A stretch of DNA of 64,000 nt from Delphinapterus leucas (Eukaryota > Chordata > Mammalia > Artiodactyla > Monodontidae). The notes under the pieces were generated by a model that was not told the origin of the DNA, did no database searches, and was given only the letters and a program-made list of their open reading frames with translations. Below, piece after piece: positions 57,985-64,000 of this stretch (the stretch's first letter is position 1; the number at the start of each line of letters is the position of its first letter). The translations under genes and the position numbers were made by a program. The stretch is from assembly GCF_002288925.2 (NCBI RefSeq), contig NW_022098001.1:15941181-16005180 (forward strand), in the 5' to 3' direction.

Positions 57985-58450
57985 GTAAACAAGCAAATAT
58001 AATACAGAGCAATATGACTGCAACAGGGATAATTATAGGGGTCTGTAGGAGTTGATAGGAAGGGAATTTAATATAGGTGTGGGGTCAGAGAAGGCCTCTA
58101 AGAATAAGCAACATCTAAATAGGGACCCAAGAGACAAGTGAGCTAACCAGTAAAGGAGTGGAGTGAAAGAGCAAAGTTTCTAGGCAAAGGTTTAACTCAA
58201 AGGAACAGAGTCCAGAGCAAGCATGAATCATTGAAAGACTTGAAAGCAGTGTAGTGTAATTTTAATATTTAGTGTAAGTAGAGGAATTGCAAGAGATAAG
58301 TTTAGAAAGTCACCTAGGGATGGGGTGAAAGACCAGAGAAGCTATGCCATCCAGGGTTTGGGTTTTTTCATGAGGGCAATGAAAAGCCATTGAAAAATTA
58401 ATCTGAAGGATGATATAATCAGATTTTCACATTTTGAAAATCCCTTAAGT
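57985..58450 (+). repeat. Ancient LINE fragment (L2/L3-CR1 type), family uncertain
   Basis: 'gtgtggggtcagagaaggcc' then 'tctaagaataagcaacatct', 'gaacagagtccagagcaagc' and 'caatgaaaagccattgaaaa' follow a common ancient mammalian repeat. In that repeat a 'gtcagggaaggcctc' block precedes 'gggaagccattggagggttt'. Confidence 0.6.
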
Positions 58451-58859
58451 GAGTCTTTGCTGGGGAGAATATATTTGGAAATAAGCAGGAAGACCTAGAA
58501 GTGGTAAAAACATCTAGGGCACTATTTTGGTCATTCAAATGGGAAGGAATGTGAACACACAGATAGGAGTGGTATGGGTGGAGTAGAGAAGGCATATTTG
58601 AGCCATCTCAAGGGACAACATTTATAGGAATGATTAGAATGGTACATGATGAAAAAGGAGGAAACAAAGATTCTGAGACACCCTTGTCTTATTGCTACTC
58701 CCATGTCATTGCTACTTATTTCTCTCTTGGGTATTGAGTGACCTCTTGAACCTTTTGAGAGGCACATTGGAAACAAGATTGCATTGCACTGCAATGAAAA
58801 CCAAGACCGTGGCCAAACTTAGACAGAACGGCCTAATAAACACCAAACCTAGGGACCCT
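58451..58859. other. Unassigned sequence without recognised genes
   Basis: May be the diverged continuation of the flanking old LINE fragments. The 87-aa minus-strand frame at 58531-58794 is not recognisable. Confidence 0.4.
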
Positions 58860-59125
58860 TCCCACATGCACTTGACCTTCAGGTCCGGTTCAAATGCAAT
58901 CTAGGATTCTGCCATTCAGAGCTGATCACCTTCTCGACCTCCTGTCTATCGTTTTTGGCATGCACTTTGATTATCTATTCGTATTTAATGTGGCTGCCGC
59001 CGTAGCATGTGGCATTTCCCCTGGGAGCAGAAACCTTGTCTTTGGATCTCCTGGCCCTAGCAAGCTCCTAGCCCAGTGACTGCACATAATAGGTGCTCAG
59101 CTCATGCTTGCTGGATTGAATTTTT
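58860..59125 (+). repeat. L2 LINE 3' end
   Basis: 'gctgatcaccttctcgacct', 'gagcagaaaccttgtctttg', 'cctagcccagtgactgcaca' and 'taataggtgctcagctcatg' followed by 'cttgctggattgaat' give the L2 3' order. Confidence 0.75.
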
Positions 59126-59304
59126 CATGTCTACTCACAGCACATGTATCGGCAGCTGTTTCAGAAGCATCTTGTTCTTTGCCTTGTTTTTCCATCCAGG
59201 AGGTTAACAAGCAGAGAACTAAAACTCAGGACTGTGACAGATGTGATGTTGCTTAAGACAATGTCAGGAGTAGGATGAGTTGTAAATAAATTAAAGGATT
59301 TCAT
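59126..59304. other. Unique sequence, nothing recognised
   Basis: Short unassigned interval between an L2 fragment and a SINE. Confidence 0.4.
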
Positions 59305-59640
59305 CTACTCATTTAGTTTTTTTTTGGCTGCCTTGGGTCTTTGTTGCTGCGCGCAGGCTTTTTCCCTACTTGCGGCGAGCAGGGGCTACTCTTAATTGTG
59401 GTGCGCGGGCTTCTTGTTGGGTGGCTTCTCTTGTTGCGGAGCACAAGCTTTAGGTGCATGGGCTTCAGTAGTTGTGGCTCGTGGGCTCTAGAGCGCAGGC
59501 TCAATAGTTGTGGCGCACGGGCTTAGTTGCTCTGCGGCAGGTGGGATCTTCCCGGACCAGGGCTCGAACCCATGACCCCTGCATTGGCAGGCGGATTCTT
59601 AACCACTGCACCACCAGGGAAGCCCTACTTATTTAGTTTT
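59305..59640 (-). mobile_element. CHR-related SINE, long class (antisense), with target-site duplication
   Basis: The body (59321-59624) begins with a T-run and 'ggctgccttgggtctttgtt', and contains 'gttgcggagcacaagcttta', 'agttgtggctcgtgggctct' and 'cggaccagggctcgaaccca', ending 'ccaccagggaagccc'. The flanks 'ctactcatttagtttt' and 'ctacttatttagtttt' (59305-59320, 59625-59640) differ at one base. It is the same class as 48616-48940. Confidence 0.95.
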
Positions 59641-60324
59641 AATTTCTTATATTATTGAAAAGTGATGTCTCCAGCAAACATGAACCTAAGTAAAGCAATG
59701 AGAGAAATAGGAGGTACTAATTAATTACTAATGATCAAAAGTTCATCTTTATACTCGACTATATCCTTACCTTTTACGATTCATGAATGATATTTATGTT
59801 TCTTCCGTTCTAAGAAAGAGGAATGGGAAGCTGCTACTTAAAATAATAGTTTAGTTGCTTCATGTGTGTGTAAATGCATTAAAACACTGTATCCCCTCAA
59901 AAGGGGAAATCTAAGGGAGACAGAAGAGCCAAACAGACTTCTTTAAGTGAATCTGTTGCCAGTTCTAATTTTAAAAATTTAGGTGTTTCTTCTCTTAACT
60001 AGCAACTTGTAGAGCCAGAAAATACTCTAAAGGTAGCTAGAGTAGCCAGTGTCTTCAAATAATGTTCTATGGAGTCCTAGGGGTTCTAGAGAGTTGGCTT
60101 TTGGGCCTCAGGGGAAGGGTGAGCAGTGATTGACAGGGAAAACTTTGGGACTGCCACCCCTGCTTCAGCCAGAATACTAAGCTTTTATCTCATGTTTTTT
60201 GTTCCTTGGAAAAAGGAATTTGGGGGCTTAACAACACCCAGGCCTAAACCTTGACCGACCCTCTCATTTATAGATGAGCCACTGAGGCACAGAAAAGGTA
60301 ACACAGCTGAGCATGATGTTAAGA
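59641..60324. other. Unique sequence without recognised genes
   Basis: A short 'catttatagatgagccactg' block near 60266 may be a scrap of antisense MIR. Nothing else was recognised. Confidence 0.45.
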
Positions 60325-60532
60325 GTCTACAGCAGAAAGACTTGAATTCTAATCCCAGCACTACTGCTTGCCAAGCAAGTGACCCTGGAAAAGTTAATTT
60401 CTTGGAACTTCAGGCTCCTTATCTGTAAAATGGTTTCTGAAAGGATTTGATGAAAGAATTTAAGGGAAGAATTTACCACAGCAACTGGCATATAGCAAAT
60501 GTTCAATAAATACAGAGGTTGAAAGTAGTGGT
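60325..60532 (+). repeat. MIR SINE
   Basis: 'gacttgaattctaatcccag', 'caagtgaccctggaaaagtt', 'ctccttatctgtaaaatggt', 'actggcatatagcaaatgtt' and 'caataaataca' in sense order. The 174-aa minus-strand frame at 60327-60851 overlaps it and is taken as chance. Confidence 0.85.
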
Positions 60533-60908
60533 AGTAATAGCAGTAGAACCTTTTAGCTAGAATGCAGATCTTTCTACTCTGCATTAGTGATTTTTTCCTA
60601 TGTGTCTCCACAGACAAACAAAGAAACAAACAAAAATTTTCGGCATTATGGCTCATCCAAAGGAAAGATAAAGTTAAGAAGTTTATTTCGGGGAAAGTAA
60701 GGCTTTTCATTTTCTTCTCAGGATATATATGCACTTTCAAATAAGGAAAGAAAGGGGCATGGATGTGGGGATATAAAATATATAACAATATTCTAAGAAA
60801 CGGGCGTCTTGAAGTAATGTTCAGTGACTTGGGTGACAGATATAAATGCATTATTCAGAAAGAACGCTAAGTCATACCACAGTGTAAAACAATGTTTATT
60901 TGTCTTTT
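60533..60908. other. Unique AT-rich sequence without recognised genes
   Basis: No repeat or exon recognised. Confidence 0.45.
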
Positions 60909-61143
60909 AACAAGATCTTACGGCTTCCCTGGTGGCGCAGTGGTTGAGAGTCCGCCTGCCGATGCAGGGGACATGGGTTTGTGCCCCGGTCCGGGAAGAT
61001 CCCACATGCCGCGGAGCGGCTAGGCCCACGAAAGCCATGGCCGCTGAGCCTGCGCGTCCGGAGCCTGTTCTCCACAATGGGAAAGGCCGCAACAGTGAGA
61101 GGCCCGCGTACCGCAAAAAACCCCCACAAAAACCAAGAGCTTA
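60909..61143 (+). mobile_element. CHR-type SINE, 205-bp class
   Basis: The body (60921-61115) starts 'cggcttccctggtggcgcag' and ends 'gcgtaccgc', with a tail of A interrupted by CCCCCAC. The flanks 'aacaagatctta' and 'accaagagctta' (60909-60920, 61132-61143) agree at 10 of 12 positions. The box B-like motif is mutated to 'gggtttgtgcccc', which weakens the internal promoter. Confidence 0.93.
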
Positions 61144-62190
61144 TATTTTGGTCTCCAAGAAAACAATTTTTACAACATTAAATAAAATAAAACTTGTTTA
61201 AAAATGATTAAGGAAATACAGAGGGCTTTTATTTGTCTTTAACTTGCTTTTTAAGTAATTCTTTACAATGAGTTCATCACCATGTATTCTTCCCACAGAA
61301 TTACAACTTTACTTAATATTTGGTGAAAATGAATCAAGATTCCTGGGAGAATGTGAATTTGGAGAGTAATTTTGAAAGATTTAGAAATCCAAAGTTCATA
61401 CTTGATTCTCTTCTGGATCAGATGACTCCGTTTATTGTAATACAAAGTGCCTATATCACTTGCAAAAGTGGATTAATTTTCTCATAGAAGCATAGACTCC
61501 TTTAGCAATCTGATGGAGAAATATTTATTTTACCCCATTATTTTAAGGCTTGGTGATATGCTTTGTATTAGAGAAACTGCTTTGGTACTTTGAATGAAAT
61601 ATACGTAATTTTTCATCCTCCAGAGGAGGGGGAAAAACTCACAAATTTGTTGAGTTTATGTACAGTTATGAATAAAATTGTCATAATTAAGCTTTAATCA
61701 TATAATTAAGTTTTAATTGGTATAATTAAGTTATTTTTACACAAAATTTGAAAATTCTTTTATGAGGCACGAAAAATATATTTTGAGTGTTGGTTTCAAA
61801 GACTCTAATGGGGATAAACACTTAGCATATAAAATTTATTACTTTCAATAGAAATTTGAAGTGAAAAGTAAAAATAAATGGCTCTAATTTTTTTCATAGG
61901 ATCATTTGCCTTCTGATACTCTTTTGTCTCTTCTAAAAATGATTGAAGTTGCTAAATAAAAATAGGTCCTGTTTAAATGTGAATTCTGAGTTCAAGTGTG
62001 ACTAGTGGCTCCTCATTTCCTGACTTGGTCACCTCGTCTACAAAATGAGATTATTGTCAATTCTGATGATTTGAGTCATACTAATGAAAAATTACTTTCA
62101 AAAACTTGGTCCAGCTCAACTGTGATAGCCATAATTATGAAATTTTGTTTTCAGTGGGAAATTTCAGGGTAAGTAAGCTAGTTTTACAAA
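61144..62190. other. AT-rich unique sequence without recognised genes
   Basis: The patch 61682-61732 holds three near-copies of 'ataattaagttttaat'. No exon or named repeat. Confidence 0.45.
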
Positions 62191-62194
62191 ATAA

Positions 62195-62412
62195 TTATTT
62201 TATACAATATTCATCCATTCCATGAATATTTTTTCAGGACCAACTATGTGACTAAGCACTGTTCAGTCACTGTGCATATAGCAGTGGGCAAAACAGACAA
62301 AAGATCTGCCTCCAGTATCAAACATTCTGGTGACAACAAGAGAAAGTGAACAAGAGAAAGTGAATAATATAATAGCAGCCGGTGATAAGCACTCTGAGGA
62401 AAAATAAATCAG
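62195..62412 (+). repeat. Ancient LINE fragment (L2/L3-CR1 type), family uncertain
   Basis: 'accaactatgtgactaagca', 'gcagtgggcaaaacagacaa', 'aagatctgcctccagtatca', 'gccggtgataagcactctga' and 'ggaaaaataaatcagggtaa' follow a common ancient mammalian repeat. A 14-bp tandem duplication 'caagagaaagtgaa' (62337-62364) lies inside it. Confidence 0.7.
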
Positions 62413-62439
62413 GGTAAAGAGATAAGAAATGGCAAATCC

Positions 62440-63175
62440 TCAACTCATGGGCCCCCAATTAATTCCAGATGAATTAAGCAATTAAATTCTACAAATAGAA
62501 AACTGTAAGAGAAAACCTATAAAATGCAGGTGAATTTCTTTTTATCTTTGAATGTATAAAGTTTTTACAAACATAAAACCAAATAAAAAGCCCACAAATA
62601 AAAAGATCAACCCATTAGACTATATAACATTAACAACTTCCATCCCCTAAACAAATTATTACAACTAAAAGGCAAATGGAAAAATGGGAAATATTTGCCA
62701 CAATTTTGAAAATGAAGAGTTAGTATTAAAATATAAACATGCAAATCAATGAGAAAAACTATATAACATAAATATTTACTGAACTAAATAAGTGACAAAA
62801 CTAACTTTCTAGTAATCAAGATATACTAGTTAAAATAACTTTAAATACAGAAAAAGATTAAAAACACACACTACTGGCAAGATTGCAATGAGATGGGCAC
62901 TTTTACACATGATAGAAATGTGAGTCAGTTTTTGTATGAAAAATAAAAGTGGAATCCATTAAGAACCCCAAACAAACTCATTCTCTTTAGGCCAGAAAGG
63001 CTACTTATTAATACTGGTAATGTAAAAAATTCACCATGAAAATACAGGGAGAAATACACAAAAATTTAGAAGTATTCATCCCTGGATTGTAGGATTCTTC
63101 GGGATTTTAATTATACTCTTTATACATTTTTGCACTTTTAAATACTTTTCGCAAAAAGCATTTATTAACAGGACA
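62440..63175 (+). repeat. Old L1 (L1M class) ORF2 3' fragment, decayed
   Basis: 'ccagatgaattaagcaatta', 'gaaaactgtaagagaaaacc', 'aaaagatcaacccattagac', 'aaaatgggaaatatttgcca' and 'ctactggcaagattgcaatg' follow old L1 ORF2 order, with internal deletions and no open frame. Confidence 0.65.
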
Positions 63176-64000
63176 AACAATAAAAAGTAATAAGGCAATA
63201 GGAAAAGAAGTAGAGGGAAGAATAAAAGATAGAAGGAGGATTTTCTTAACTGGTTTTTTCTTCTACATGGAAACCTCATCCATTTTCTTCACAAATCAGA
63301 GATATACTCATTATGGGGAAAATAATAAAATTTCTAAGAAAAAGTAAGACCCAGCCAAGAAATCACACTTTGAAAAGTAATTAACAATACAAAGATCATA
63401 GCACATTCCCTTGAGTTATTTTTGTGGCCTACTCCTGAGAGTGTAGCTATATATCATAGAAGAGTCATTCTGAAGAACGGTAATGAGGGAAGTCTCTTTG
63501 TAGGATTTTAGCTCTGTTTTCCTCATTGTTTAAACTTGAAAGTCTCTGGAAAGATATTCCAGTAGCTTCCTTTGTGTTCAGCTTCTAGAGACCTAGAAAA
63601 ATCAGGCATTTTTTAGCATGTGTGTTGTTGACAGTGATATGATGATTTATTATTGTGATTAAAAAAAATCCTACCTGAATTCCCATATTAGCCTCAGGAC
63701 ACAGCTAGTATGTCTTGGATATTTTGTAGGCCAGTGAGTGTTCTGGATTTCCTGACTGACACTTCATTAAACAGGTCAGCTAGCAGCATAGTCTTTTGAA
63801 TTCATTCCTCCAGGATCTTAGGATACGGCACAAAATGAAGAACTTTCTGCCTATTCATTTGTTCGCCTTCATCACATTAAAGAAAGTTTTGTTTGTTTAG
63901 GATTAGCCAGGACCACTCTGACAATGCTGTAACACTCTGAAGTACCCAAGAATACATATAACTTTCAGCTAAAGTATTGATTTGGTATGTGTAGAGCTTA
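63176..64000. other. Unique AT-rich sequence without recognised genes
   Basis: No repeat or exon recognised up to the window end. Confidence 0.45.

Noticed and set aside
60327..60851. Longest non-repeat open frame apart from the L1 (174 aa, minus strand)
   Set aside because: It overlaps a clear MIR at 60325-60532, the translation is low in recognisable motifs, and no regulatory or splice context supports it.

Overview
The window is nuclear DNA of a mammal, most probably a cetacean (whale or dolphin). The main evidence is ten copies of tRNA-derived SINEs of the CHR (cetacean-hippo-ruminant) type, several of them near consensus. The rest of the repeat landscape fits: eutherian L1 3' ends, old L1M, L2, MIR, hAT-Charlie, MaLR and ERV LTR fragments. 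I saw no Alu or B1, and none of the bovine BovB/ART2-type repeats expected in a ruminant. The assignment rests on remembered repeat consensus sequences, not on a search.

No complete protein-coding gene, tRNA, rRNA, CRISPR array or bacterial feature is recognisable. The DNA is AT-rich and looks intergenic or intronic. Nearly all open frames are short chance frames, or frames inside SINEs and the L1. Two items carry protein-coding character. One is a dead, 5'-truncated L1 ORF2 (32997-35127). The other is a short unannotated stretch on the minus strand (19525-19685) that reads like an internal coding exon of a gene I do not recognise.

Layout. 1-15 kb: mostly unique AT-rich DNA with old MIR and L2 fragments, two copies of an old unassigned repeat, and a GATA microsatellite. 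15-17.2 kb: an old L1M 3' end, then a hAT-Charlie element split by a CHR SINE, then a MIR. 19.5 kb: the candidate exon. 20.9-23.2 kb: two unrelated solo LTRs, each flanked by a 4-bp direct repeat, with a MIR and a 0.5-kb old repeat between them. 26-30 kb: L2, L1M, a young L1 3' end, hAT and MIR fragments. 32.9-37.3 kb: a 2.5-kb truncated L1 with a 15-bp target-site duplication, followed about 0.1 kb later by a 1.67-kb retrocopy. The retrocopy has a perfect 19-bp target-site duplication, an AATAAA signal and a tail, and it carries decayed ERVL-like sequence. 38-45 kb: a MaLR LTR, an antisense L1 3' end and nested MIRs. 44-61 kb: nine of the ten CHR SINEs, in three structural classes. 62-63.2 kb: old LINE fragments.

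No genes work together here. The history is one of layered insertion: old MIR/L2/hAT/L1M/ERVL material, then L1-driven insertion of SINEs and retrocopies. The most interesting observations are the L1-mobilised chimeric transcript containing ERVL sequence, a SINE with a perfect target-site duplication but no A-tail, and the candidate exon. I found nothing that I would call a new biological system.
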